This document shows positions 24,630 to 32,569 of a DNA stretch of 64,000 nucleotides, piece after piece (within the stretch, counting starts at the first letter, position 1; the number at the start of each line of letters is the position of its first letter). The notes under the pieces were generated by a model. It had not been told where the DNA came from and searched no databases. It saw only the letters and a list, made by a program, of their open reading frames with translations. Source of the DNA: Lysobacter enzymogenes (GTDB lineage: Bacteria; Pseudomonadota; Gammaproteobacteria; Xanthomonadales; Xanthomonadaceae); the NCBI RefSeq assembly GCF_023617245.1, contig NZ_CP067396.1, forward strand, positions 2,418,001 to 2,482,000, in the 5' to 3' direction. Made by a program: the position numbers and the translations under genes.

Positions 24630-24726
24630 TGTAGGAGCGGCGCGAGCCGCGACCGCGACAACGCAATAACGACGCAAGCATCGACGCAGTTGCGTTGCCG
24701 CGGTCGCGGCTCGCGCCGCTCCTACA
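24630..24726. repeat. Inverted intergenic repeat, family B
   Basis: Arms 24630-24665 and 24691-24726 are complementary over about 36 bp with one unpaired base region, with a 25-base spacer. The outer sequence is TGTAGGAGCGGCGCGAGCCG. Confidence 0.85.
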
Positions 24727-24760
24727 GGTAGCCCATGCGGTTGCGCGCCGAACGTTTGGC

Positions 24761-25792
24761 TCAGAGCTTCTTGACCAGCTGCGCCAGCATCTTCTTCGTC
24801 GCAGGCCGGGTCAGGTACTCCTTCGCCAGCGTCTCCAACGCCAGCACATTGGTCTCGCTGGTGTCGTCGAGATCGTCCAGCCCGACCAAAAGCTCCGCCT
24901 GCATTCGGTAATACCCGTCGCCGACCAATTGCCGCGCGATGTAATCGACCGAATCGGTATTGCCGTCGAACAGCACGTCGATGATCGGCACCGCCCACTC
25001 CAGCGCGCCCCAGGTCCGCGCCGATTCCAGGCTGATGCTGCGGGTGCGCTCGCCGGTGCCGACCGACAGCACCACCAGGTCGCGGCTGTTGTCCACCTTG
25101 GCGTCCTTGCGCAGCGCTTCGGCGATCGCGCAGGCGGTGGGATTGTTGGCGACCACGCCGCCGTCGATCAGCGCGCAGTGCTTGCCTTCCACTTTCATCG
25201 GATGCGCCGGGAAATAGGTCGGTGCCGCGGTCGAGGCGCGGCAGACTTCCCACACCGGCAGGTCGCGGTGCTTGGGGTCGAAGCTCTTGAAGATCACCGG
25301 CGTGCGCGAGATCGTGTCGTAGCTGGTCACCAGCACCGGCGCCTTGAGCTGGCCCAGCGTAGTCTTGCCGAACACCTTGCGCAGCACCTGCTCGATCCCG
25401 CTGCCGTCGTAGCGCGGCGCCGAGAAGCCGTCGCTGACCAGGCGGTTGGCGCGCGACCACAGCCGCCCGGCGAGATTGGGAAAGATCGTATGGCGCTGGT
25501 CGCGGTACAGCTGCGCCAGCGCGTCGGGCGAGAAGCCGGCCGCCAGCCCGCAGGCCACCAGCGCGCCGGTCGAACTGCCGGCGAGCAGGTCGAAACGATC
25601 GAGCAGGCCGCGTTTGCCGCCCGTGGTTTTGGCGCTCGGGGCCGGTGCGTCGCCAGCGTTCTCGGCCCTGGCCTTGCCCGCCGGCAGCTTTCCCGCCTGC
25701 GCCAGCGCCTGCTCGACGCCGGCCAGCCAGTGGCAGCTCACCAGACCGCGGATGCCGCCGCCGTCCAGGCAGAGGATGCGCCGCATCTTCAT
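24761..25792 (-). CDS. Patatin-like phospholipase
   Basis: A 343-residue lipid acyl hydrolase. The catalytic pieces are present: oxyanion loop DGGGIRGL (residues 10-17), nucleophile Ser in LLAGSSTGAL (about 70) and Asp in ALIDGGVVANNP (about 214). There is no signal peptide, so it should act in the cytosol or at the inner face of the membrane. Its architecture resembles stand-alone patatins and, distantly, CapV effectors, but no nucleotide-cyclase or other defence gene adjoins it, so a defence role is not supported here. The Lys-rich C-terminus ends QLVKKL. It is flanked by two family B repeats and has no operon partner. Confidence 0.9.
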   Translation of the reverse strand: MKMRRILCLDGGGIRGLVSCHWLAGVEQALAQAGKLPAGKARAENAGDAPAPSAKTTGGKRGLLDRFDLLAGSSTGALVACGLAAGFSPDALAQLYRDQRHTIFPNLAGRLWSRANRLVSDGFSAPRYDGSGIEQVLRKVFGKTTLGQLKAPVLVTSYDTISRTPVIFKSFDPKHRDLPVWEVCRASTAAPTYFPAHPMKVEGKHCALIDGGVVANNPTACAIAEALRKDAKVDNSRDLVVLSVGTGERTRSISLESARTWGALEWAVPIIDVLFDGNTDSVDYIARQLVGDGYYRMQAELLVGLDDLDDTSETNVLALETLAKEYLTRPATKKMLAQLVKKL

Positions 25793-25922
25793 CGGGATTT
25801 CCGTCAGGGCGGGGCAGGGTAGCGCGGGCTACCTGCGCGGCAGGGCCGACGGTGTCGCAGTTCCCGTGTTTTGTCCGCGCGGCGGCGATCGTTTCGCCGG
25901 CGTCGAAGGGCGCGCCCATGAC

Positions 25923-26015
25923 GGAGCGGCGCGAGCCGCGACCGCGACAATGCAACCAAACCGCAACTGTCGTCGCAGCTGCGTTGTCGCGGTCGCGGCT
26001 CGCGCCGCTCCTGCA
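25923..26015. repeat. Inverted intergenic repeat, family B
   Basis: Arms at about 25923-25954 and 25980-26015 are complementary, with the family core GCGGCGCGAGCCGCGACCGC. It lies between the patatin start and the phospholipase A stop. Confidence 0.85.
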
Positions 26016-26030
26016 CGGGCTACGGCCGGT

Positions 26031-27194
26031 TCAGTACCACTCGAGCAACGAGATACCCAGGCCGATGTAGGTCGCCTTGTGGTTGTAGTCGATCAGGCTC
26101 TCGCCGTAGCCGTCGAAGATCTGCAGATGCCCGCGCAGCTGGTTGTGGATCGGGAAACCCCAGTCGAACTGCAGCGCCCCGTGCGAGCGGTCGCCGCCGC
26201 GCAGCGAATGCCGCGCCATCAGCGAGAACTCGTGGCCGCCACGGCGGTGGACCAGGGTCAGGTCGCCGCGGCCCATGTAGTCCTCGATGTCGGGATTGTC
26301 GTCGTCGTTGCCGTCGGAGACGCGGTACCACGGCCGCAGCGTCAGCGCCCAGTCCTCGCGGTCCAGGCCGATGTTGATCATCACCCGGTTCCAACTGCGC
26401 GAGAGCGGATCGGCGCGGCCGTTGGACTGGTGGTTGAGGCCGACCGCGAACATGCGCCCCTTCCAATCGCCGATGCGGTAGTTGTTGCGGAACACCAGCA
26501 ACACTTCCGGCTCGTAGTTGGTCTCGCGGAACGGACGCGAATTCTCGGCGTTGTAGACCTGCCAGCGCGAGGACTGGGTGTAGCCCATCCACACGTCGCC
26601 GTTGTCGCCGAACAGGTTCTCCACCGCCTTGGTCTTGAAGCTGATCTGGAACTTGGTTTCGACGCTGTCCAGCGACTGCGGCTCGCTGACCGTGTTGCGC
26701 GGGTTGGGCGAATGCGGGCGCGTGTTCGGATCGTTGTTCCAGAACACCGGCAGCAGGTACACCGGCTTGTAGGCGCGGAAGTTGAACAAGCCCAGCTTGG
26801 AGTCCTTGGCCAGTTCCCAGCGGCTGTCGAGCAGGCCGCCCTTGCCGGCGTTGGCGATGGCGTCGGCGAGCGGCGCGTCGTGCGCGAACACGCCGCCGCC
26901 GGCGGCCTGGCGCGCGCGCTCGACCACCCCGGGCTTGGGCTGGCCGGCGAGCTCGTCGCCGAGTTCGAGGTTGCGCTGGATCGCCTTGGCTTCCTTGGCG
27001 GCGATGTCGGCGTTGCGCACGTCGCCGCCTTGCCGGCCCAGCGCCGCGTCGTAGCAGGCCAGGCGGTCGGCGTCGCCGTTGATCGCCACGCAGGCCTGCG
27101 CGGTGGCCGGTTGCGGCGCGGTCTGCGCGGAGGCCAGCAGCGGCGCGGCGGCCAGCGCGGTCGTCAGGAGGGAGCGGGAATAGAACATAAGCAA
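26031..27194 (-). CDS. pldA: Outer-membrane phospholipase A
   Basis: A 387-residue precursor with signal peptide MLMFYSRSLLTTALAAAPLLASAQ (cleavage at about 24). A helical N-terminal region follows, with ACYDAALG typical of Xanthomonadaceae homologues, then a 12-strand-type barrel from about residue 135. The OMPLA catalytic set is visible: His and Ser in GLNHQSNGR and Asn in SRSWNR. The enzyme hydrolyses phospholipids mislocalised to the outer leaflet and depends on calcium and dimerisation. The C-terminus ends in an aromatic residue (LLEWY). The first ATG (27194) and another two codons later (27188) are both possible. It is not in an operon. Confidence 0.92.
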   Translation of the reverse strand: MLMFYSRSLLTTALAAAPLLASAQTAPQPATAQACVAINGDADRLACYDAALGRQGGDVRNADIAAKEAKAIQRNLELGDELAGQPKPGVVERARQAAGGGVFAHDAPLADAIANAGKGGLLDSRWELAKDSKLGLFNFRAYKPVYLLPVFWNNDPNTRPHSPNPRNTVSEPQSLDSVETKFQISFKTKAVENLFGDNGDVWMGYTQSSRWQVYNAENSRPFRETNYEPEVLLVFRNNYRIGDWKGRMFAVGLNHQSNGRADPLSRSWNRVMINIGLDREDWALTLRPWYRVSDGNDDDNPDIEDYMGRGDLTLVHRRGGHEFSLMARHSLRGGDRSHGALQFDWGFPIHNQLRGHLQIFDGYGESLIDYNHKATYIGLGISLLEWY

Positions 27195-27335
27195 GGGCGT
27201 CCGATAGGCAGGCGTGCGAGGCGTTCGAATGCAGGCGGCGGACCTGCGGTGCAGGAGTCTTGCACTGCCGCGCGAATGCGGTGTGAACCGTTAATGGAGC
27301 GAAGCGTCGATGCGGGCCGTCGACGCGGACCGCGC

Positions 27336-27821
27336 CTACACGAACCAGGCGATCGCGAAGGCCCCGACCATGGCGAAGGCCAGCCCGAGCTTGAACACCG
27401 TGCCCACGACGATGCCGACCCAGGTGCCGATGCCGACCTTGGTGGCCTGGTCGAGTTGGCGGGTGTGGATCCACTCGCCGACCAGCGCTCCCACGAACGG
27501 GCCGATGAACACCCCGATCAGGCCGAAGAACAAGCCGGCGAAGGTGCCGATCACCGAACCCACGATCGCAAGCTTGCTGGCCCCGACCCGCTTGGCTCCC
27601 ATCGCGGTCGCGGCGAAGTCGACCACCATCGACAGCAGCGTCAGCAGGCCCAGGATCGTCAGTGTGATCCAGCCCACTTTTTCGAACTTGGATACCCACG
27701 AGGCCAGCAGCATGCCGACGAACACCAGCGGCAGGCCGGGCAGTGCCGGCAGGACCGTTCCGGCGATTCCGAGCAGCACCAGAAACGCGGCGAGAATGTA
27801 ATAAAAGCCATCCAAATCCAT
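27336..27821 (-). CDS. DUF456 membrane protein
   Basis: 161 residues, almost wholly hydrophobic, with four or five membrane segments. An N-terminal LGIAGTVLPALPGLPLVF segment is typical of DUF456, and a glycine-spaced stretch GTFAGLFFGLIGVFIGPFVG is typical of helix packing. Function is unknown in the family. It is divergent from the cold-shock gene at 28036, with 214 bp between. Confidence 0.88.
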   Translation of the reverse strand: MDLDGFYYILAAFLVLLGIAGTVLPALPGLPLVFVGMLLASWVSKFEKVGWITLTILGLLTLLSMVVDFAATAMGAKRVGASKLAIVGSVIGTFAGLFFGLIGVFIGPFVGALVGEWIHTRQLDQATKVGIGTWVGIVVGTVFKLGLAFAMVGAFAIAWFV

Positions 27822-28035
27822 GTGTAATCCCTAAGCGGACGGGCGGTCCGGCGTGGTTTGCATTTTGGCCCATGTCGGGGTACGTTGCGGGCGCTGCGTT
27901 TGCCAAGGGTCACCGTGAATCGTGGCCCGATGCGGTTGATCCACCGATCCGCTACATCGTTGCACCTCGCTTCCTCCTTGCAACCAGCACGCGAGCGTTC
28001 GCGCCAACACACCACGTTTCAAGGAGAGAGTAGCG

Positions 28036-28245
28036 ATGTCCGGTAAAGAGATCGGAACCGTCAAGTGGTTCAACGACGCCAAGGGTTTTGGCTTCATCAG
28101 CCGCGAAAACGGCGAGGACGTGTTCGTGCATTTCCGCGCGATCCAGTCCCAGGGCTTCAAGAGCCTGAAGGAAGGCCAGAAGGTCTCGTTCACCGTGGTC
28201 CAGGGCCAGAAGGGCCTGCAGGCCGACGCGGTCGAGCCGATGTAA
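28036..28245 (+). CDS. Cold-shock domain protein (CspA family)
   Basis: A 69-residue single OB-fold protein binding single-stranded RNA and DNA. RNP1 (KGFGFIS, residues 16-22) and RNP2 (VFVHF, residues 29-33) are both intact. It acts as an RNA chaperone, and the sequence does not show whether it is cold-induced. AAGGAGAGA lies just before the ATG as a strong ribosome site. The 214-bp upstream interval could contain a long leader, as known for cspA, but I see no defined element. A clear terminator follows at 28296. Confidence 0.96.
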   Translation: MSGKEIGTVKWFNDAKGFGFISRENGEDVFVHFRAIQSQGFKSLKEGQKVSFTVVQGQKGLQADAVEPM

Positions 28246-28295
28246 ATCGCACTGCGTGCGATGCTGCGCTGCCGCACGATCGGCGCGCAACTCGG

Positions 28296-28326
28296 AAAAA
28301 CCCGGCTACGGCCGGGTTTTTCTTTT
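28296..28326 (+). terminator. Rho-independent terminator of the cold-shock gene
   Basis: AAAAACCCGGC (28296-28306) pairs with GCCGGGTTTTT (28311-28321) around TACG, and more T residues follow. Confidence 0.93.
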
Positions 28327-28485
28327 CGTATATTTTTGATCGTTATCACAAATGCGAATCCCGCGGCCGGCAGTCGCCGCGCCGACGCCGCATTCGCGAG
28401 GCGATTGCGCGCGTTGCCGCGGCCCCGATTTTCGCCGCGAGCCGCCGCGGCCGCTCGCGGTGCCGGACGCGCCGCGCCGCAACGA
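28327..28485. other. Non-coding stretch after the cold-shock gene
   Basis: An AT-rich patch at 28321-28359 (11 G/C in 39 by my count) with GATCGTTATCACAAATGCGA is followed by GC-rich sequence without a convincing gene. The patch could be a promoter or operator but no gene is positioned to use it. Confidence 0.3.
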
Positions 28486-28520
28486 CAAAAAGCGCCGGGG
28501 ACCGTCCCGGTCCCCGGCGC
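28486..28520 (-). terminator. Leftward Rho-independent terminator without an assigned gene
   Basis: GCGCCGGGGACCG (28492-28504) pairs perfectly over 13 bp with 28508-28520 around TCC. The A run at 28487-28491 gives a T tail on the minus strand. The nearest minus-strand gene already has its own terminator at 28765-28795, so this one implies another transcript. Confidence 0.75.
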
Positions 28521-28764
28521 CGCGGCGGCCGTCCGTGGCCGCCAGCACCTTCCTTGTGCCGCTCAATGCGGTTCCGGCGACCCGTCCTCGCCCCGCACCG
28601 TTACCGCTGCGTGCCCTCGCTTGCACGCCGAGCCTGTCTTCGGGCACGTCGCGGGCCTCGTTTCCAGCGCCGCTCCCGCCGCCTCCTGCGGACTGTGCGC
28701 ATCCCTGCGCCGGCTCGTGGAAATCCAACGTCTGGTACTGCGCATCGGGGTTGAGCCCAGGCAT
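28521..28764 (-). other. Possible short transcript (small ORF or ncRNA) between two leftward terminators
   Basis: A minus-strand frame of 60 codons runs from ATG 28745 to a stop at 28563, just before the terminator at 28486-28520. The product would be Arg-rich at the start and contain CPKTGSACKRGHAA. There is no ribosome site and I do not recognise the sequence, so a small RNA is an equal possibility. Other open frames here look like GC-bias artefacts. Confidence 0.25.
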
Positions 28765-28795
28765 AAAAAAAGCGGCCCGCACCGGGCGGGCCGCT
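28765..28795 (-). terminator. Rho-independent terminator of the M35 peptidase
   Basis: AGCGGCCCGC (28771-28780) pairs with GCGGGCCGCT (28786-28795) around ACCGG. Seven A residues at 28765-28771 give the T tail on the minus strand. It lies 60 bp past the peptidase stop. Confidence 0.92.
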
Positions 28796-28855
28796 GGCAG
28801 CCTGGGCGCGACGGGCGTCTGATGCCGCCCGTCGCGCGTGGCCTGTCGGAACGAC

Positions 28856-29962
28856 TCAGTTCTGGAAGGGAGTGTTCTCGGCGAAGTACTCGTGGTTGTC
28901 GGCGTTGTCGAGCGCGTTGGTCGGGTTGCTGGTCGCCAGGTTCTTGGCCGCGGCCTGACCGTAGGCGTGATCGTCGGTGCCGGCGACGACGGTGAAGTGG
29001 CTCATCTCGTGGACCAGGGTGCCGGCCTTGGAGTCGGTGCCGGTCAGCGGCGCGTTCCAGAACGCGTTGCACACGTAGATCTGGTACGGCTGGTTCGCAT
29101 ACACGTAGGCGTAGGCGCTGCTGGTGCAGCCGCAGTTGATGGTGATCTGGCCGTTGTTCTGGTCCAGCGCGGCGTCGATGGCCTGGAAGTGCGAGCGCGC
29201 GGTCGAGTAGCGGCTGGCGGTGTAGGCGCCGAACCAGGTGGTGTAGCGCGGGCCGACGGTGCCGGCGTTGAGGTAGCCCTTGGCGTTCTCGGAATAGGCG
29301 CGCGCCTGGACCACGGCCTGGCCGGCCGAACTGGTGCGCGCGGTGGTGCAGCCGACGTAGTTGACGCCGTTGACCACCGCGGTCGGGCCGACCGGCTTCT
29401 TCGCCGCGGCGAGCTTGGTCCCGCCGAGCTGGTCGATGCCGTCCACCCACAACTGCAGCGGCGCGCTCTGCGCGCTCATCGGCAGGCCGTTGGCCTGGTG
29501 CAGCATGACCCGGTCGGACGTGGAGGCGTGCTGCAGCGGCGCGCGGAAGGTCACCACGTACTGGCCGGTGCGCGAGAGGTCGTAGCCGGCCGACAGGTCG
29601 ACGATGCGGCGCACGGTTTCGCCCGGCTGCAGGATCGCGAAGTCCGCCGCGGACGGCAGGCCGCGCTTGACCATCTTGCCTTCATAGGCGACCGCCTCGC
29701 CGTTGTAGCTGATCGAGAATAGCTTGGCGTCGAACTCGTCCGAGGGCAGCTGCCACTTGGGCAGGCGCACCGCCTTCTTGCTGGTGTTGGTGACGCTGAC
29801 CTCGACCGCGCCGAGGAAATCGTCGGCGTTGCCGGTCACCGCGACCATGCCGATGCGCAGCGGGTTGTTCTGCGTCGCCGAAGGCGGCGTGGCGACGGCG
29901 GCGGCGATCGCGCCGGACAGCACGGCGCCCACGGAAACCACATGCACGATGCGAAGTTTCAT
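28856..29962 (-). CDS. Secreted M35 (deuterolysin / peptidyl-Lys) metallopeptidase
   Basis: A 368-residue precursor. Residues 1-25 are a signal peptide (MKLRIVHVVSVGAVLSG). Residues about 30-175 are a pro-region with an Ig-like look, and the C-terminal half is the aspzincin protease: HEMSH (about residue 314) binds zinc and GTDDHAYG supplies the Asp third ligand. The family cuts proteins, with relatives specific for bonds before Lys. Paired Cys (VGCTTAR, NCGCTSS, YVCNAF) probably form disulfides. Such enzymes are part of the lytic secretome of predatory bacteria; a feeding role here is inference. It is a single gene with its own terminator and no inhibitor gene beside it. Confidence 0.93.
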   Translation of the reverse strand: MKLRIVHVVSVGAVLSGAIAAAVATPPSATQNNPLRIGMVAVTGNADDFLGAVEVSVTNTSKKAVRLPKWQLPSDEFDAKLFSISYNGEAVAYEGKMVKRGLPSAADFAILQPGETVRRIVDLSAGYDLSRTGQYVVTFRAPLQHASTSDRVMLHQANGLPMSAQSAPLQLWVDGIDQLGGTKLAAAKKPVGPTAVVNGVNYVGCTTARTSSAGQAVVQARAYSENAKGYLNAGTVGPRYTTWFGAYTASRYSTARSHFQAIDAALDQNNGQITINCGCTSSAYAYVYANQPYQIYVCNAFWNAPLTGTDSKAGTLVHEMSHFTVVAGTDDHAYGQAAAKNLATSNPTNALDNADNHEYFAENTPFQN

Positions 29963-30121
29963 TCCGACTCTCCCGGTGATGCGTTGACTTGCGTTGGCTG
30001 GGCCCGCGGCGCGGACCGCACGACGCTAGCGCAGGCGCCCATCCGGGAAGAGAGCGTTTGGAGCATTAGTTCCGCGGCCAATCGTGATGGCCGTGGTGAA
30101 CCGGAAACCTCGCGGACGCGC

Positions 30122-30156
30122 AAGAAAAACGGCCCGTGATGCGGGCCGTTTTTCTT
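30122..30156. terminator. Bidirectional terminator hairpin
   Basis: AAGAAAAACGGCCCG (30122-30136) pairs with CGGGCCGTTTTTCTT (30142-30156) around TGATG. The A and T tails serve both strands, most likely the leftward lipoprotein gene that stops at 30199. Confidence 0.85.
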
Positions 30157-30198
30157 CGTTACATTGTTTCATCGCGCGCCGCGGCGGCGCGCGCCGCG

Positions 30199-30711
30199 TC
30201 AGCGGATGTAGGCGCGGCCGTTGGCGACGCGCACGTAGGTGTTCTCGCGGATGCCGTCGAGGTCCTTCTGGGTGACCACCTGGGTGCGGCCGTCGTCCAT
30301 GCGCACATAGACGTTGTAGCTCGGCGCGCCGACCCGGTTCTGGATCGCGTTGCCGGCGACCGCGCCGGCGACCGCGCCGGCCACGGTGGCGCTGTTCTTG
30401 CGGCCCTTGCTGTCGGTGTGGTCGTCGGCGATCTTGCGGCCGGCCACCGCGCCGACCAGGCCGCCGAGCACCGCGCCGGTGGCGCTGGGCGCGGTGCCCT
30501 GGGTGCTGATCTGCTCGATCCGGGTGACCACGCCGCAGTCGTAGCAGCGGTTCTGGTCGCCGTAGCCCGGCTGCGGCTGCTGCGGGTAGTTGTTGTAACC
30601 GCCGCCGCCGCCGTAACCGCCACCACCGTAGCCCGGCGAAGTCGCGCAACCGGCGAGGGCGAGCGAAGCCGCGGCTGCGACGCCCAGCAAACGGATGTTC
30701 TTGGTATTCAT
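30199..30711 (-). CDS. Glycine-zipper outer-membrane lipoprotein (SlyB-like)
   Basis: 170 residues. The lipobox LALAGC (Cys 22) follows a short leader, then comes a Gly/Tyr/Asn/Pro-rich linker. Residues about 75-135 are a 2TM glycine zipper (GAVLGGLVGAVAG and VAGAVAGAVAGNAIQNRVG), and the C-terminus is a small beta region with YVRMDDGRTQVV. Relatives (SlyB, PcP) stabilise the outer membrane under stress. A CYDC pair before the zipper is kept. The ATG at 30711 is chosen because it starts the lipoprotein leader. A second glycine-zipper protein, without lipobox, lies at 33796. Confidence 0.9.
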   Translation of the reverse strand: MNTKNIRLLGVAAAASLALAGCATSPGYGGGGYGGGGGYNNYPQQPQPGYGDQNRCYDCGVVTRIEQISTQGTAPSATGAVLGGLVGAVAGRKIADDHTDSKGRKNSATVAGAVAGAVAGNAIQNRVGAPSYNVYVRMDDGRTQVVTQKDLDGIRENTYVRVANGRAYIR

Positions 30712-30950
30712 TCCAGGCTCCTGCGCTTTGTGCATGCGATGTGGCGACCGTCGCCACGCGCTTGCCAAGCTAAAAGCCGCCACGTGAACAGGTGTTCAAT
30801 TTCGGCGCCTCGCCGGTGCCGGTTCGAGTACGCGTTCAGCTTGAAGCGGGGCGGCCGCGGCGCGTCGCGGCCGGCGCACAAGCGAACGGCGCGACCCGCC
30901 AGGGCCGCGCCGTTCGTCGTTTGCGATTCGACCGCCGATGCCGGTACGGC

Positions 30951-31403
30951 TCAGCCGCGGAAATCCTGATGGCAGGCCTTGCAGGCTTCGCCGATCTGCT
31001 CGGCCACCGTGGTCACGCCGGCGCAGCTGACCGGCGGATTGGCCAGGGCGTTGTCGAGCGCGGCGCGCATCTTGGCCGAATGCTGGGAGAAGCGCTGGTC
31101 GTCCTTGAGCGAGGGGAAGGCCGGATCGAGGTCGTCGGCCATCGTGCGCAGCGCCTTGATGTGCGGCAGCGTGTCGGTGGCCGCGCAGCGGTTCTGCTTG
31201 ACCTTGCCGCTGAGCTCGCCCAGGTGCCAGGCCTGCACGTGCATGACGCTGTCGGGGAAATGGTCCTTGCGCTGGTCCAGCGCGCGCATCGCCATGACCG
31301 TGGCGACGACGCCGCCGACCAGGCCGATCAGGAACAGGAACAGATACTTCGAACCATTGCCTTTGCGCTTCGGCGCGGCGGCGGTGGGCTGGGTGTCGCT
31401 CAT
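30951..31403 (-). CDS. Membrane-anchored monohaem cytochrome c
   Basis: 150 residues. A basic cytosolic start and one N-terminal membrane helix (YLFLFLIGLVGGVVATVMAM, about 20-39) are followed by a helical periplasmic domain. The single haem site CKACH is near the C-terminus (EACKACHQDF), the arrangement of cytochrome c'/c556 four-helix bundles. Two further Cys (NRCAA, SCAG) could form a disulfide. Electron partners are unknown. The start at 31403 (MSDTQP) is the best of two close ATGs. The gene stands alone, divergent from tcdA. Confidence 0.8.
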   Translation of the reverse strand: MSDTQPTAAAPKRKGNGSKYLFLFLIGLVGGVVATVMAMRALDQRKDHFPDSVMHVQAWHLGELSGKVKQNRCAATDTLPHIKALRTMADDLDPAFPSLKDDQRFSQHSAKMRAALDNALANPPVSCAGVTTVAEQIGEACKACHQDFRG

Positions 31404-31606
31404 TGCCTGGCCTCCATCCAAGATCGCGGCACGATAGCACGCACGGATGTGAGCTTGAGATCACGCGGGCGCGTGGCGATGCGCGGGCGCAACGGCCGGT
31501 GGTCGGCGCGCGCGCGGGCACGGCGCCGGCGCGCGAAGCCGCCGTCGGCCGCGCCGATGGCCCGCTGCTTTCCGTAGCCGCGGCGGGCGCGCGCGGCCGC
31601 GGCCTT

Positions 31607-31612
31607 TACAAT
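31607..31612 (+). promoter_or_regulatory. Putative -10 element of tcdA
   Basis: TACAAT ends seven bases before the ATG at 31619, so the RNA would start at or next to the ATG, suggesting a leaderless message. Confidence 0.5.
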
Positions 31613-31618
31613 GGCGCG

Positions 31619-32446
31619 ATGAACGCCATCGCTTCCGAATCCGCAGCCGACACCCTCTGGCAAGAACGCTTCGCCGGCATCGACCGCCTCTATGGCCAGG
31701 GCGCCGTCGCCCGCTTCCGCCAGTGCCGGGTGGCCGTGGTCGGCATGGGCGGGGTCGGCTCGTGGGCGGTGGAGGCGCTGGCGCGCACCGGCATCGGCCA
31801 CCTGACCCTGATCGACGCCGACGACCTGTGCGTGTCCAACACCAACCGCCAGCTGCCGGCGCTGGCCGGCCAGTACGGCCGGGCCAAGGTCGAGGCGATG
31901 GCCGAGCGCTGCCGCGCGATCAACCCGGGGATCGAAGTCGATGCGGTGCAGAGCTTTCTGACGCCCTCGAACCTGTCCGAATTGCTGGACCGCGGCTTCG
32001 ATCTGGTCCTGGACGCCTGCGACAGCTTCCGCAGCAAGGTCGAGCTGATCGCCTGGTGCCGGCGGCGCAAACTGCCGGTGATCGCGGTCGGCTCCGCCGG
32101 CGGCCGCACCGATCCGACCCTGGTGCGGGTGCGCGACCTCTCGCGCACCGAGCACGACGCGATGCTGGCGCTGATCCGCAAGAAGCTGCGCAGCGAATTC
32201 AACTTCCCCAAGAACGCCAGCCGCTACTTCGGCGTGTCGGCGATCTATTCGCTGGAGAACGTCAAGTACCCGCAGCCCGACGGCACGGTGTGCGGGCTGC
32301 GGCCCAAGCTCGACGGCGACGCCGCGCTCAAGCTCGACTGCGGCGCGGGGCTGGGCGCGGCGACGCACATCACCGGGGTGTTCGCGTTCGCGGCGGTGGG
32401 GCGGGCGCTGGAGATTCTGTTGAAGCCGAAGGCGCAGGCGGACTGA
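31619..32446 (+). CDS. tcdA: tRNA threonylcarbamoyladenosine dehydratase (TcdA/CsdL)
   Basis: A 275-residue E1-like enzyme that adenylates and cyclises the t6A37 modification of tRNA to ct6A. The ATP-binding Rossmann motif is VVGMGGVGSWAVEAL (about residues 39-53), followed by IDADDLCVSNTNRQ and the DACDSFRSKVELI segment typical of TcdA. The C-terminal region with FGVSAIYSLENVKYP also matches. There is no signal peptide. The ATG at 31619 has no ribosome site but directly follows a -10-like TACAAT. The frame is open upstream but that part lacks similarity. Confidence 0.93.
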   Translation: MNAIASESAADTLWQERFAGIDRLYGQGAVARFRQCRVAVVGMGGVGSWAVEALARTGIGHLTLIDADDLCVSNTNRQLPALAGQYGRAKVEAMAERCRAINPGIEVDAVQSFLTPSNLSELLDRGFDLVLDACDSFRSKVELIAWCRRRKLPVIAVGSAGGRTDPTLVRVRDLSRTEHDAMLALIRKKLRSEFNFPKNASRYFGVSAIYSLENVKYPQPDGTVCGLRPKLDGDAALKLDCGAGLGAATHITGVFAFAAVGRALEILLKPKAQAD

Positions 32447-32474
32447 TTGCTGTCGGTTCGCTGCGAGCGGATCG

Positions 32475-32559
32475 AAAGGCGTCGGGACTGAAGTCCCTCC
32501 CACAAGAGCGTGGGCCTGTCGCCCGCTCTTGTGGGAGGGACTTCAGTCCCGACGCCTTT
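32475..32559. repeat. Perfect 36-bp inverted intergenic repeat, family A
   Basis: Arms 32475-32510 and 32524-32559 match at all 36 positions around a 13-base loop (core GTCGGGACTGAAGTCCCTCC). It lies between the convergent tcdA and tatD genes and can form a long hairpin in either transcript. Confidence 0.92.
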
Positions 32560-32569
32560 CTATCAGCGC

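Noticed and set aside
24761..25792. Patatin as a CBASS (CapV-type) defence effector
   Set aside because: No nucleotide cyclase, Cap2/Cap3 or other defence gene is adjacent. The neighbours are fumarase and phospholipase A, so a stand-alone patatin is the simpler reading.
28261..28995. Several overlapping open frames after the cold-shock gene on both strands
   Set aside because: Arg/Ala/Pro-rich products without motifs or ribosome sites, typical of GC-bias artefacts. Only the short candidate between terminators is kept, at low confidence.
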